A stretch of DNA of 61,069 nucleotides from Clostridia bacterium. GTDB lineage: Bacteria; Bacillota; Clostridia; Christensenellales; Aristaeellaceae. Positions 43,280 through 51,880 of this stretch are shown here, in pieces. Location: positions 14,601 through 75,669 of the forward strand of contig JAUNQH010000003.1 of the NCBI GenBank assembly GCA_030536295.1. Direction: 5' to 3'. The notes beneath the pieces are model-generated. The model had not been told where the DNA came from, made no database searches, and saw only the letters and a program-made list of their open reading frames with translations. Numbering within the stretch: position 1 is the stretch's first letter; each line of letters begins with the position of its first letter. Both the position numbers and the translations under genes were made by a program.

Positions 43280-44251
43280 TTATTTGATGACCTTCAGCGC
43301 TTTGCGATCGATCGTCAGCGCAACAAAGAGCAGGAAAACGATGCCCTTGATCAGCTGCTGCGTTGCGGAATCGTATCCCAGCATGACCAGGCCGTTATTC
43401 AGAATGGCATACATCAGTGTACCGACAATGATATTCGTAAAGCGCACCTTGGCGCCGCCGGTAATGGGCAGACCGCCGAGCACCAATGAGATCAGGATCT
43501 GGGTCTCAAGCTGATTGCCCGCCGTGGAGGTGATGGAACCCACCTTGATGACATTGACAAATGCCGCGAGCCCGGTGAGCGCGCCGGCGCTGACGAATGT
43601 GAAGAACTTGACCAGATTCGTACGAACGCCGGAGAATCGGGCTGCCGTTTCACCGGAGCCGATCGCCTTTACATCATTGCCGATACGGGTAAACTGAAAG
43701 AGGAAGAACGCGATCGCCAGCACCGCGCAGGTCACGGTGATCTTGATCCAGTCCTGATCCAGCGCCTTGATGGCGGCACTGGCCGGTACGGCCGTTTCCG
43801 TGGTCAGATAGGCGCAGACACCGCGGAACAGATACATGGTACAAATGGTCACAATAAAGCTGGGCAGCTTGAACCTGACATGCACAAATCCGTTCAGCGC
43901 GCCGATGGCCGCGCCTGTCAGGATCCCTCCGGCTATTGCCAGCGGAATGCTGTAGAAGGACAGCACACTGATCACAATGGATGCGACACCGAGGGTGGAG
44001 CCTTCCGTAAAATCAATGGAACCCAGTGTCATCACAAAGAATACACCCGTCGCGACGATCGCCGGATAGTACAGCTGCGATACCAGAAGACGCAGTTTTT
44101 TGGGCGTAAACATCTTTCCTTCCGTCAGGATGCTGAACACCGCGATAATGACCGCCAGACCGATCACGGGCAGCAGCGCCTTGAAAGTATCGCCGCTGAG
44201 GAACTGCCGGAACTTAGACTGCTCCCGTTCACTGCTGTTCGCTTTTTTCAC
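43280..44251 (-). CDS. Sugar ABC transporter permease (RbsC-like), second permease
   Basis: 323 residues with about ten helices. TLGSIDFTEGSTLGVASI, GALNGFVHVRFKLPSFIVTI and ALTGLAAFVNVIKVGS match the RbsC/YjfF group, and LGGLPITGGAKVRFTN is the conserved 'GGxSxxGGxG' region. Start GTG 44251 has AAGGGGG 8 nt upstream; the GTG at 44257 is too close to it. Last gene of binding protein-permease-ATPase-permease. Having two distinct permeases resembles the galactofuranose-type YtfT/YjfF arrangement. Confidence 0.88.
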   Translation of the reverse strand: MKKANSSEREQSKFRQFLSGDTFKALLPVIGLAVIIAVFSILTEGKMFTPKKLRLLVSQLYYPAIVATGVFFVMTLGSIDFTEGSTLGVASIVISVLSFYSIPLAIAGGILTGAAIGALNGFVHVRFKLPSFIVTICTMYLFRGVCAYLTTETAVPASAAIKALDQDWIKITVTCAVLAIAFFLFQFTRIGNDVKAIGSGETAARFSGVRTNLVKFFTFVSAGALTGLAAFVNVIKVGSITSTAGNQLETQILISLVLGGLPITGGAKVRFTNIIVGTLMYAILNNGLVMLGYDSATQQLIKGIVFLLFVALTIDRKALKVIK

Positions 44252-44264
44252 ATGCACCGCCCCC

Positions 44265-45764
44265 TTACACCATTTTCAGGATCAGGTCTTCCTCGCTCAG
44301 CTGCGGGCTTCGGAGGAATTCACCGCTGATCTGTCCGTTTTTCATCACAAGGATCCTGTCGGACATTCCCAGCAGCTCCGGAATTTCTTCGGAGATCATG
44401 ATAATGGACTTGCCCTGCTGCTTCAGGTCCTGCATGAGCGCGTAGATCGCCTGTTTTACCTTAACATCGATGCCGCGGGTCGGCGAGTCCAGCACAAGGA
44501 TATCACTGTTCTTGCCGAGCCACCTTGCCAGCACGACCTTCTGCTTGTTACCGCCTGAAAGATCGGAGACCAGCTGCTTTACGGACTGCATCTTGGTCTG
44601 CATATTCTTCGCGTTCTGATCCGCGAAACGCGTCAGCTTCGGCCCGTTCAGCAGCTTATGGTTTGCGAGTTCTTCCAGTGAAGGCAATACGATATTGTTC
44701 CGGATCGATTCGTTAAGAATGATCGACTCATTGTCGCGGTCCTTGGAAGCATAAGCCACGGAATGGCTGATCGCCGCCTGTATGCTGTCGATCGCGGTTC
44801 CGTCCGCCAGTGTGACGGAGCCGGATCTGTCCCAGCTGGCGCCGAAGATCGCCTTGCCGACCTCATGCATACCGCATTCGGACAGACCGCCGAAGCCCAG
44901 TATCTCCCCACGGTGCAATTCAAAGCTGATCCCGCTGATCTCACCGGGCACACTGACATTGTCCGCCTTCAGCACAACTTCATCCGATACGGGCGTGCCG
45001 TAGTCAGTACGATAGTATGCGGAGCCGATCTCACGCCCGACCATCAGGCGCTTCAGATCGTCCTCCGTAACATCCGCGGAGCGTACGGTATCGATCAGCT
45101 CGCCGTCCCGCAAAATAGTGACGGTATCGGTATGTTCAAGCACCTCCGCGAGATCGTGGCAGATAAAGATCACCGAACGGCCGTCAGCACGTACGGCATC
45201 CATGATCTTGTACAGCTCCATGCGTCCGTTCTGCGACAGCGCGGTCGTGGTCTCATCGATCACGAGGATCTTCGGCTTCATATAGGTAGCTTTCACGATC
45301 TCGACCAGCTTCCGGTCCTCGAAATTATACCGGTCGATCATGGCTGAGGCTTTGATGCGGCCGAAACCGTACCCATCAAGCAGGCGCTGCGCTTCCTTGT
45401 TCATGGCGCGGCTGTTCTTGATGCCCATATGAATAAACGGTTCCTCATGCCCGAGGAAGATATTTTCCGCAACGGTCAGACCGCTCAGCGTGCCCATTTC
45501 CTGCACAATGATGGACACACCGGCATTGTTTGCCTGCACCTGATTGCGCGCATGCAGCGGCTGTCCGTCCAGCGTGAACTTTCCGCCGCCGATGGTATAG
45601 ATGCCGCACAGCATCTGCACAAAAGTACTCTTGCCGGATCCGTTTTCTCCGATCAGACCGCGGATCTCCCCGGCATCAACAGTCAGCGAAACATTATTGA
45701 CCGCATGGGTGATACCGAAACGTTTATCAATGTTTTCCGCAATCAGCAGCGTTCTCTCATTCAT
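44265..45764 (-). CDS. Sugar ABC transporter ATP-binding protein (RbsA-like, two ATPase domains)
   Basis: 499 residues with tandem nucleotide-binding domains. Domain 1 has GENGSGKST and VIDETTTALS; its LSGGQ-like signature is degenerate (the region reads RYNFEDRKLVEI). Domain 2 has the degenerate Walker A expected in RbsA proteins (GGLSECGMHEV), an intact signature LSGGNKQK and Walker B LDSPTRGID. Start ATG 45764 follows GAGG by 8 nt. It drives uptake of a monosaccharide-type ligand. Adjacent genes are 8-11 nt away, so the three are one transcript. Confidence 0.92.
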   Translation of the reverse strand: MNERTLLIAENIDKRFGITHAVNNVSLTVDAGEIRGLIGENGSGKSTFVQMLCGIYTIGGGKFTLDGQPLHARNQVQANNAGVSIIVQEMGTLSGLTVAENIFLGHEEPFIHMGIKNSRAMNKEAQRLLDGYGFGRIKASAMIDRYNFEDRKLVEIVKATYMKPKILVIDETTTALSQNGRMELYKIMDAVRADGRSVIFICHDLAEVLEHTDTVTILRDGELIDTVRSADVTEDDLKRLMVGREIGSAYYRTDYGTPVSDEVVLKADNVSVPGEISGISFELHRGEILGFGGLSECGMHEVGKAIFGASWDRSGSVTLADGTAIDSIQAAISHSVAYASKDRDNESIILNESIRNNIVLPSLEELANHKLLNGPKLTRFADQNAKNMQTKMQSVKQLVSDLSGGNKQKVVLARWLGKNSDILVLDSPTRGIDVKVKQAIYALMQDLKQQGKSIIMISEEIPELLGMSDRILVMKNGQISGEFLRSPQLSEEDLILKMV

Positions 45765-45774
45765 ATTCCGCACC

Positions 45775-46767
45775 TCACTTTACTACGCTGCCCTTGCCGC
45801 CGCGGGCTGTAAGGGCAACGATGATCAGCAGTGCCGCGCCCGTGACCACATTCTGGATGGTGGTCGGAGCACCCAGTGCGACAAAGCCGTTGAAGATCAG
45901 CGCGATGATGAATTCACCCACCACGATAGCTGTAATAGGCTTGCCGTATTTACGGAAAGCCACGCCGAAGAACGTGCCCATCAGCGGCGTGAAGTTGCGG
46001 CTCATGGTGCTCATACCGGTCAGTGCCGTCATGGTTGTGCCATAGGATACGGTCAGGATCGCCATGATACCGACAAAGAAATGCAGCAGCATAAAGCCGA
46101 TCAGCTTATATTTCTTGACGTCGATACCCATGTTTCTGGCCGTGAATTCATTGCTGCCGATGGCGTTGCAGTAGGTCCCGATCTTGGTGAAGTTAAGGAT
46201 GAAATACATGAGCGCGAAAGCCAGCGCCGCCAGGATGATATTGCCCGGTGCGGAGGAGAAGAAGCGAAGGTCCTCCCCCAGCGTCTGTTTCGCGCCGCCC
46301 GCGGCAAATACCGCCACGCTCTCAAAGATCAGCATCAGTCCCACGGTGACGATCATCGAGGGGACATTCAGCCGGTTATAAAGGAAACCGATCAGCAGGC
46401 CGATCAGCGTTCCGCAGCCCAGGCAGCCGGCAACGAAACCGAAATAGCCCAGATATTTGGACAGGATCACGCCCACGATCGAGGAAAGTACGACGTTCGC
46501 GCCGACGGCAAAATCAAAAAGGCCCATAACCACAATAAAATACAGGCCGCAGCCGCCGACAGAGTAGATAATGGAAGACTGCAGGTAGGAATAGAGATTA
46601 GCGGGAGAACCGAAGTTATCAGGCGTCAGGATCTTGAACACCGCGTAAAAGAACAGCACCATGCCCGCCAGCAGAATGTACCCGTAATATTTGCTGCTTT
46701 TCAGCTTCTGCAGCTTTTCCCGGAAGTTTCCGCTTTCCGGATTCTTTTCCTGTAATGTCTGTGTCAT
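45775..46767 (-). CDS. Sugar ABC transporter permease (RbsC-like), first permease
   Basis: 330 residues with about ten helices. MGLFDFAVGANVVLSSIVG, IGLLIGFLYNRLNVPSMIVTVG and GSNEFTARNMGIDVKKYK fit the branched RbsC-like permease family. It is only distantly similar to the second permease, so the channel is probably a heterodimer. AGGAAG precedes the ATG. It follows the binding-protein gene after a hairpin that may reduce transcription. Confidence 0.88.
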   Translation of the reverse strand: MTQTLQEKNPESGNFREKLQKLKSSKYYGYILLAGMVLFFYAVFKILTPDNFGSPANLYSYLQSSIIYSVGGCGLYFIVVMGLFDFAVGANVVLSSIVGVILSKYLGYFGFVAGCLGCGTLIGLLIGFLYNRLNVPSMIVTVGLMLIFESVAVFAAGGAKQTLGEDLRFFSSAPGNIILAALAFALMYFILNFTKIGTYCNAIGSNEFTARNMGIDVKKYKLIGFMLLHFFVGIMAILTVSYGTTMTALTGMSTMSRNFTPLMGTFFGVAFRKYGKPITAIVVGEFIIALIFNGFVALGAPTTIQNVVTGAALLIIVALTARGGKGSVVK

Positions 46768-46811
46768 GCTTTTATCTTCCTGTTCTTTCGGATTTTGACA
46801 GCATGAGAAAA

Positions 46812-46856
46812 CCGGGGAGGGGGCATGTCCGCGCCTCAGGCTGCCTCTCTCCCCGG
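46812..46856 (-). terminator. Intra-operon terminator/attenuator after the sugar-binding protein gene
   Basis: Stem CCGGGGAG/CTCCCCGG (46812-46819 with 46849-46856) followed on the minus strand by TTTTCTC. Confidence 0.7.
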
Positions 46857-46865
46857 ATATCGGTC

Positions 46866-47984
46866 TTATTTGGTGTGACGGGTCACAACGTCGTCAACGG
46901 ACAGCCCGGCACAGGCAGCAGCCAGATCATCATAGCTCAGGCCGGCCAGATTCAGGATCTCATCGGCATAATAAGGCAGTTCGGTGCCGGTGAAATACTG
47001 CGCGTAGTTCGCGTAGCTCTCGGGAGAGTCAACGAACATGTAGGGGAATACCATGTCATAGAAGCCTTCTTCGGAGGTGGCATAGTTGCCCTTGATGGCA
47101 TTGTAGACCATCAGGAAAGCGAAGAAAGGATCGGCATAGTGTCCGCCGGATTCAGCAGCCATGGCGCCGGTTTCAAGCTTCACGTCCAGATCGGGCAGGA
47201 AGTCGGTGGAAACAACGGCGATCTTGCCGGTCAGGCCCTTGCCTTCGATACCGGCCACGGCACCCAGCAGGGTGTCTCCGCCGCCGCCGGCAACGATCAG
47301 AGCATCGATGTCGGGATTGGCGTCAATGATCGCTTCGGCAGCCTGACGTCCGGTGTCGGTGGTGGTGCGGCCGTACTGGGGCTCCAGCATGACCATCTGA
47401 TCATCCGGATGCTCGGCATTCCAGGCTTCCACGCCGGCCTTGTAGCCTTCCCAGCGTCCCAGGAACGTGGCATCGCCGGGTTCCCAGCCTTCCAGACCGA
47501 TCTTGCGGCAGCCCTTGTTGCCCAGAATGGTCACCAGGGTCTTGCCGTTATCAAATTCGGATTCATGCACAGCGCCTACATAATACTTGGACGCGCAGGC
47601 CTGAGCATATTCGTCGGGGTTATCATCCGCATTGATGACACGGAAGAACTGTGCCACATAAATTTCGTTGTCATCGCAGGTCTTGATGACAGAGCCCATC
47701 TCCGCGGAAGCGGAATTGCAGATAATGATACCGTCGCAGTCAGCCATCGCCAGCGTTTCGGCGGAAGCGGTCACCTGCTCGGAGATATGAGCCTGGTCGA
47801 CCCACTGGGTCTCAACGCCCAGCACGTCGGCGGCAGCATCGATCAGACGCTTGACTTCACTGCCCAGGGTATCGGTGGAACTCCAGATGGAAATACCGAT
47901 CTTGATCTTGTCTTCAGCCTGAACGGAAAGGGCCAGACCGCAGACCATAGTCAGTACCAGGAACAGAGCAACGATCCTTTTCAT
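46866..47984 (-). CDS. Sugar ABC transporter substrate-binding protein (periplasmic-binding-protein type 1)
   Basis: 372 residues. The signal peptide ends near SVQA; no lipobox is present. KIGISIWSSTDTLGSEVKRLIDAAA, CDGIIICNSASAEMG and ALIVAGGGGDTLLGAVAG follow the Peripla_BP_4 fold used for ribose, galactose and related ligands. The ligand is unassigned; several residues that bind hexoses in RbsB are not recognisable. AAGGGGG precedes the ATG, and a perfect consensus promoter drives the operon. Confidence 0.87.
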   Translation of the reverse strand: MKRIVALFLVLTMVCGLALSVQAEDKIKIGISIWSSTDTLGSEVKRLIDAAADVLGVETQWVDQAHISEQVTASAETLAMADCDGIIICNSASAEMGSVIKTCDDNEIYVAQFFRVINADDNPDEYAQACASKYYVGAVHESEFDNGKTLVTILGNKGCRKIGLEGWEPGDATFLGRWEGYKAGVEAWNAEHPDDQMVMLEPQYGRTTTDTGRQAAEAIIDANPDIDALIVAGGGGDTLLGAVAGIEGKGLTGKIAVVSTDFLPDLDVKLETGAMAAESGGHYADPFFAFLMVYNAIKGNYATSEEGFYDMVFPYMFVDSPESYANYAQYFTGTELPYYADEILNLAGLSYDDLAAACAGLSVDDVVTRHTK

Positions 47985-48082
47985 CGAAAAATCCCCCTTA
48001 TTAAATTAACGTTTGACGCTCCATACTCTGTATGAACTTCAGGCGCTCCGTCATACAGGCATTCGGTTTTGTCATTGTCTGT

Positions 48083-48111
48083 ATTATAATAATGCAAATT
48101 TGTACTGTCAA
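48083..48111 (-). promoter_or_regulatory. Consensus promoter of the sugar ABC operon
   Basis: Minus strand: TTGACA (complement of 48106-48111), 17-bp spacer, TATAAT (complement of 48083-48088). The leader of about 90 nt contains CATAC-N3-GTATG (48022-48034), a possible operator. Confidence 0.85.
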
Positions 48112-48191
48112 TTTGAATCTATTCCATAATGGTAAAAAAAAGCACTGTTCCGCACACACGGAAAACAACAATAAAAGAACAAACGGATTCG

Positions 48192-48220
48192 TTGACGTAT
48201 CGCAGCGGGTTGATTACAAT
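48192..48220 (+). promoter_or_regulatory. Promoter of the nhaC-like gene
   Basis: TTGACG (48192-48197), 17-bp spacer, TACAAT (48215-48220), 60 bp before the ATG. Confidence 0.75.
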
Positions 48221-48280
48221 CAATCAAGCAGCAAAAACGCAAAGGCAGGGCATATGTTCCTTTGCCGGAAAGGTTTCGCG

Positions 48281-49906
48281 ATGAAAAAGCGCAGTATACG
48301 GATCCTCCTGGTCCTCACAGGTCTCACAATGCTGTTCCCGTTATCCGCGATCCTCGCCGAAAGCGCGGAAACAGCCGAAGCAGCGGCGGAAGCAGTCACG
48401 ACCGGCGGCGTCTTCAATACATTCTGGTCCCTGATGCCTCCGATCATCGCCATTGTGCTGGCGCTGATCACAAAGGAGGTATACTCCTCCCTGCTGATCG
48501 GTATCTTTACAGGTGCGCTGCTGTATACCGGCGGGAATATCGTCGGTTCCCTGAACCGTGTGCTCCGCAACGGTATCGTTGTTGCCGTGACGGATGCCTA
48601 TAATATGGGTATTCTGATCTTCCTGATCACGCTCGGCATTCTGGTGTGCCTGATGAACCGGGCCGGCGGAAGCGCGGCTTTCGGCCGCTGGGCAAGCGAG
48701 CATATTCACAGCCGTGTCGGCACCCAGCTGATCACGATCGCGCTCGGCGTGGTGATCTTCATTGATGACTATTTCAACTGCCTGACTGTCGGCAGCGTGA
48801 TGCGCCCGGTCACGGACAAATACAAGGTATCCCGCGCCAAGCTGGCTTATCTGATCGACGCGACGGCAGCACCCGTGTGCATCATCGCGCCGATCTCCTC
48901 ATGGGCGGCGGCTGTTGCCGGCTTTGCCGAAGAGGGGCAGGGTCTGAACCTCTTCATTGCCGCGATCCCCTTTAATTTTTACGCGATCCTGACCATTATC
49001 ATGATGGTCGGGCTCACACTGATGAAGTGTGACTTCGGTCCGATGGCGAAGTTTGAAAAGAACGCGACCGAAAACGGCGATCTTTTCTCCGGCAGCAATC
49101 CCTACGCGGAAAAAAGTGATGACGAGATAGCCGGCGGCGGCCGTGTGGCGGATCTGGTATTCCCCATCGTAACACTGATCGTATGCTGTGTAACAGGGAT
49201 GGTCTATACCGGCGGATTCTTCTCCGGCGTTGGTTTTATCAAGGCTTTTTCCGACTGTGACGCCTCCGTCGGGCTGATGCTCGGTTCCTTTGTCGCGCTG
49301 ATCGTCAGCGTGATCTACTTCCTGTTCCGGAAGGTGCTCAATTTCAAGCAGATCATGGAATGTGTTCCCGAAGGCTTCAAGGCCATGGTGCCCGCTATTC
49401 TGATCCTGACGCTGGCCTGGACGCTGAAAGGCATCACGACCGATCTCGGCGCCACCAACTTCGTACACGATGTGGTATCCGGCGCGACCGGTGTTCAGTC
49501 CTTCCTGCCCGCCATCGTCTTTGTTGTCGGCTGTCTGCTGAGCTTCGCCACCGGCACCTCCTGGGGCACCTTCGGCATGCTGATCCCGATCGTTCAGAGC
49601 GTGTTCTCCATGGATAACCCGCTGGCCATCGTATGCATTTCCGCCTGCATGGCCGGCGCTGTCTGCGGCGACCACTGCTCTCCCATTTCCGATACGACTA
49701 TCATGTCCTCCGCCGGCGCGCAATGCGACCATGTGAACCACGTATCGACGCAGATCCCCTACGCCGCGGTATGCGCGGTCGTCAGCCTGATCTGCTACAT
49801 CATCGCCGGTTTTGTTCCGAACGCCGGGGTGATGCTTCCGCTTTCCATCGGCGTCATGCTGCTGACGCTGGTCGCGATCAGGGTCGGCGTAAAAAGCAAG
49901 AACTGA
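48281..49906 (+). CDS. NhaC-family Na+/H+ antiporter
   Basis: 541 residues from ATG 48281 (AAAGG 8 nt upstream); the frame is open to 48032 but that part holds the promoter. About 12 helices. VIFIDDYFNCLTVGSVMRPVTDK and APVCIIAPISSWAAAVAGF are signatures of NhaC-like antiporters, and SFATGTSWGTFGM and GDHCSPISDTTIMSSAG complete the ion-binding core. The first 25 residues look like a cleavable signal peptide followed by an Ala/Glu-rich stretch before the first core helix, an uncommon extension. Substrates may be Na+/H+ or an organic acid pair. Confidence 0.9.
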   Translation: MKKRSIRILLVLTGLTMLFPLSAILAESAETAEAAAEAVTTGGVFNTFWSLMPPIIAIVLALITKEVYSSLLIGIFTGALLYTGGNIVGSLNRVLRNGIVVAVTDAYNMGILIFLITLGILVCLMNRAGGSAAFGRWASEHIHSRVGTQLITIALGVVIFIDDYFNCLTVGSVMRPVTDKYKVSRAKLAYLIDATAAPVCIIAPISSWAAAVAGFAEEGQGLNLFIAAIPFNFYAILTIIMMVGLTLMKCDFGPMAKFEKNATENGDLFSGSNPYAEKSDDEIAGGGRVADLVFPIVTLIVCCVTGMVYTGGFFSGVGFIKAFSDCDASVGLMLGSFVALIVSVIYFLFRKVLNFKQIMECVPEGFKAMVPAILILTLAWTLKGITTDLGATNFVHDVVSGATGVQSFLPAIVFVVGCLLSFATGTSWGTFGMLIPIVQSVFSMDNPLAIVCISACMAGAVCGDHCSPISDTTIMSSAGAQCDHVNHVSTQIPYAAVCAVVSLICYIIAGFVPNAGVMLPLSIGVMLLTLVAIRVGVKSKN

Positions 49907-49918
49907 TCGCATCCGTTC

Positions 49919-49954
49919 AAAACGGCTGTCCCGTTCCCCGGGACAGCCGTTTTT
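49919..49954 (+). terminator. Terminator of the nhaC-like gene
   Basis: A perfect 14-bp stem (49919-49932 with 49940-49953) with T-tail. Confidence 0.9.
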
Positions 49955-49996
49955 CGATGTTGAATAATGTGCATCGGGAATTTCCGTTATACGCTC

Positions 49997-50485
49997 TCAG
50001 CGAGACTTTCTCCCGGAGGAGATCAGTTCCTCGCGGAAAGCCTCCGGATTTTTCAGGTCATAATCCTGGTGGTATTCTTCCGCACGCCAGAAGCCGCGGA
50101 AGGGCTCCAGCGCCACCGCGGCCGGATGACCGCATCGTTCCGCAAGCACCGCCAGCTTCGCGCGGGCGATCCTCTCCTGATCCGCGTCCGTATAATAGAT
50201 CGCGGCGGTATAGGACGCGCCGCGGTCGATAAACTGTCCGCCCGCATCAAACGGATCTATGTTTTCCAGAAACAGATCCACAAGCCGCTCGTAGGAAACA
50301 GCATCCGGATCGAAGTCAACGCGGACGGTTTCACGGTGACCGGTCCGCTGCGCTTTGACGTCCTCATAGGCGGGCGCCTGCTCCGAACCGCCGGAATAGC
50401 CGGAAACAACACCTGTTACACCCGGTTCCGCGCGGAATGGCGGCGTGATGCACCAGAAACAGCCGCCGGCAAAATATGCTTCCAT
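49997..50485 (-). CDS. msrA: Peptide methionine sulfoxide reductase MsrA
   Basis: 162 residues. The catalytic motif GGCFWC places the active Cys at residue 9. GVTGVVSGYSGG, GHRETVRVDFDP and QFIDRGASYTAAIYY are standard MsrA positions, and EEYHQDY closes the active site. The C-terminal resolving Cys found in many MsrA proteins is absent; the second Cys of the GCFWC motif may serve, as in some short forms. It repairs oxidised methionine in an otherwise anaerobic gene set. GGAGGAGG precedes the ATG. Confidence 0.93.
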   Translation of the reverse strand: MEAYFAGGCFWCITPPFRAEPGVTGVVSGYSGGSEQAPAYEDVKAQRTGHRETVRVDFDPDAVSYERLVDLFLENIDPFDAGGQFIDRGASYTAAIYYTDADQERIARAKLAVLAERCGHPAAVALEPFRGFWRAEEYHQDYDLKNPEAFREELISSGRKSR

Positions 50486-50568
50486 AGATCTTCCTCCTCC
50501 GGATCCCGCTGTTTTATACCGAAGGGCAGCACAGATGCCGCAGCGTCTCCGGACATGCCGCCCGGATC

Positions 50569-50597
50569 ATTGTATGCCCGAAGCACGGACATGTCAA
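50569..50597 (-). promoter_or_regulatory. Promoter of msrA
   Basis: Minus strand: TTGACA (complement of 50592-50597), 17-bp spacer, TACAAT (complement of 50569-50574). Confidence 0.75.
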
Positions 50598-50618
50598 CGT
50601 GCACCGTGCCGGACCGTG

Positions 50619-50882
50619 TCACCCGCGCAGATCAAATGTGTATCCGGCCAGCAGGCTGATCAGCACGGCAATGCTTGTCAGCTTCAGTGAGACAGCTGCA
50701 AATACAAGGCAAAGCACCAGGGGGAATTCCTTTTTCACTGTGCCGTTCTTGCGCACCAGCAGACGGATCCGGCAAAGCTTCCCCAGCAGGTCAACGATCT
50801 TTCCGAAAACAGCCTTTACGCAGGCGCCTGTATCCTCACCGTTATTCCGGGCTCCGGTACTCTTTTCATAATTGGTTTCCAT
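50619..50882 (-). CDS. Small DUF4342-like membrane protein (87 aa)
   Basis: From ATG 50882 the protein has a polar N-terminus, then VDLLGKLCRIRLLVRKNGTVKKEFPL and a hydrophobic C-terminal hairpin (VLCLVFAAVSLKLTSIAVLISLLAGY). The 'basic strand, KxG..xEIPL, hydrophobic tail' plan is that of DUF4342, whose role is unknown. The longer start at 50927 lacks a better ribosome site, and the AAAGGA before 50882 is rather distant, so the start is uncertain. Confidence 0.6.
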   Translation of the reverse strand: METNYEKSTGARNNGEDTGACVKAVFGKIVDLLGKLCRIRLLVRKNGTVKKEFPLVLCLVFAAVSLKLTSIAVLISLLAGYTFDLRG

Positions 50883-51036
50883 CGAGCTTTTACTTCCTTT
50901 CCGCGGGCCTTCCCGCCCGACACGCATATCCTATCAGTTTCCGGATGAGATTTCTTGAAAGAAAAGGAAGAAGAAGTTTAGAAACAGATGAGAATCTCAT
51001 GAGAAAAACGGACGAACCGCCCCATAGCAAAGCAAT

Positions 51037-51077
51037 ACACGTGAAAAAAGCTTTCACGTGTTGTTTATGCGCATAAA
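51037..51077. repeat. Two adjacent palindromes downstream of the AraC gene
   Basis: ACACGTGAAA (51037-51046) pairs with TTTCACGTGT (51052-51061), and the next 14 bases (51064-51077) are a perfect palindrome TTTATGCGCATAAA. The first may terminate the AraC transcript; the second resembles an operator. Confidence 0.55.
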
Positions 51078-51112
51078 AACGATGCGGAAATAATGATCTG
51101 TTTTATTTCCGA

Positions 51113-51880
51113 TCAAAGTACTTCTTCATATTGACTTTTCCGGAACTCACTCGGTGTCTGTTCCGTCATTTTCTTAAAGACCTTGCAAAAATATCCAACA
51201 TCGCTGAAACCGCTCAATTCAGAAATCTCATTTACGGATATTTCCTGAAGGATCAGCAGCTTCCTGGCAAATCTGATCTTCTGTGAAATAATATATGCAT
51301 TCGGTGTAACCAGATATTCAGCCTTGAAAAGTTCATCAAACCTTCTTCTTGACAGTTCACAGCCGGAATAGACTTCCCGAAGACATTCCGGTTCGTTGAA
51401 GTGATGATCGATATATTCCCTTGCCTGCTGGATACGGTTATCCCTCGGAGCATATTTTTTAAGACGTATATGATCAAAAATGGAACATATTTTATAGAAA
51501 TCACTGACCGCTTCATGCTCTGATTCGCCGGATATGCTTTTATACTTGATCATTTTCATAAACAGATGAATGATCTGATCCTCATTATGGATCTTTATCG
51601 CGAAGCTGTCCGTAGTGATCGGCTCATACGTTGTAAAATGGACAACATAGCAAGCGCCTTTTTCCTCGGCATATACGCTGTAGTTATCGCGCTGATTGAA
51701 AAAGAAAATGCAATTATCATCAACAACAAATGACTGATAGCCAAAGTTATGGTGTTCCTTGCCGGATATTGAAATGCCTATAACATGGTGCGTATTGTTT
51801 TTAGCCGTCCATGATTTTGTATCCGTCTGATAACGGATCGCCAGTTCAATGTCACGTATCTTTAAATTCTGGAAATCCAT
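51113..51880 (-). CDS. AraC-family transcriptional regulator
   Basis: 255 residues from ATG 51880 (GGAG 7 nt upstream). The N-terminal 145 residues have the strand pattern of a cupin-like sensing domain (VIGISISGKEHHNFGYQSF, CYVVHFTTYEP). The C-terminal double helix-turn-helix starts at QQAREYIDHHF; the second unit shows SVNEISELSGFSDVGYFCKVFKKMTEQTPSEFR, shared by AraC members. It is divergent from the glycyl radical enzyme operon and is the natural candidate for its inducer-responsive activator. It is markedly AT-rich, like the operon. Confidence 0.88.
   Translation of the reverse strand: MDFQNLKIRDIELAIRYQTDTKSWTAKNNTHHVIGISISGKEHHNFGYQSFVVDDNCIFFFNQRDNYSVYAEEKGACYVVHFTTYEPITTDSFAIKIHNEDQIIHLFMKMIKYKSISGESEHEAVSDFYKICSIFDHIRLKKYAPRDNRIQQAREYIDHHFNEPECLREVYSGCELSRRRFDELFKAEYLVTPNAYIISQKIRFARKLLILQEISVNEISELSGFSDVGYFCKVFKKMTEQTPSEFRKSQYEEVL

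Noticed and set aside
48032-48280. 83-residue N-terminal extension of the NhaC-like protein
   Set aside because: The stretch contains divergent promoters and is not coding-like; ATG 48281 has a ribosome site and a signal-like sequence.
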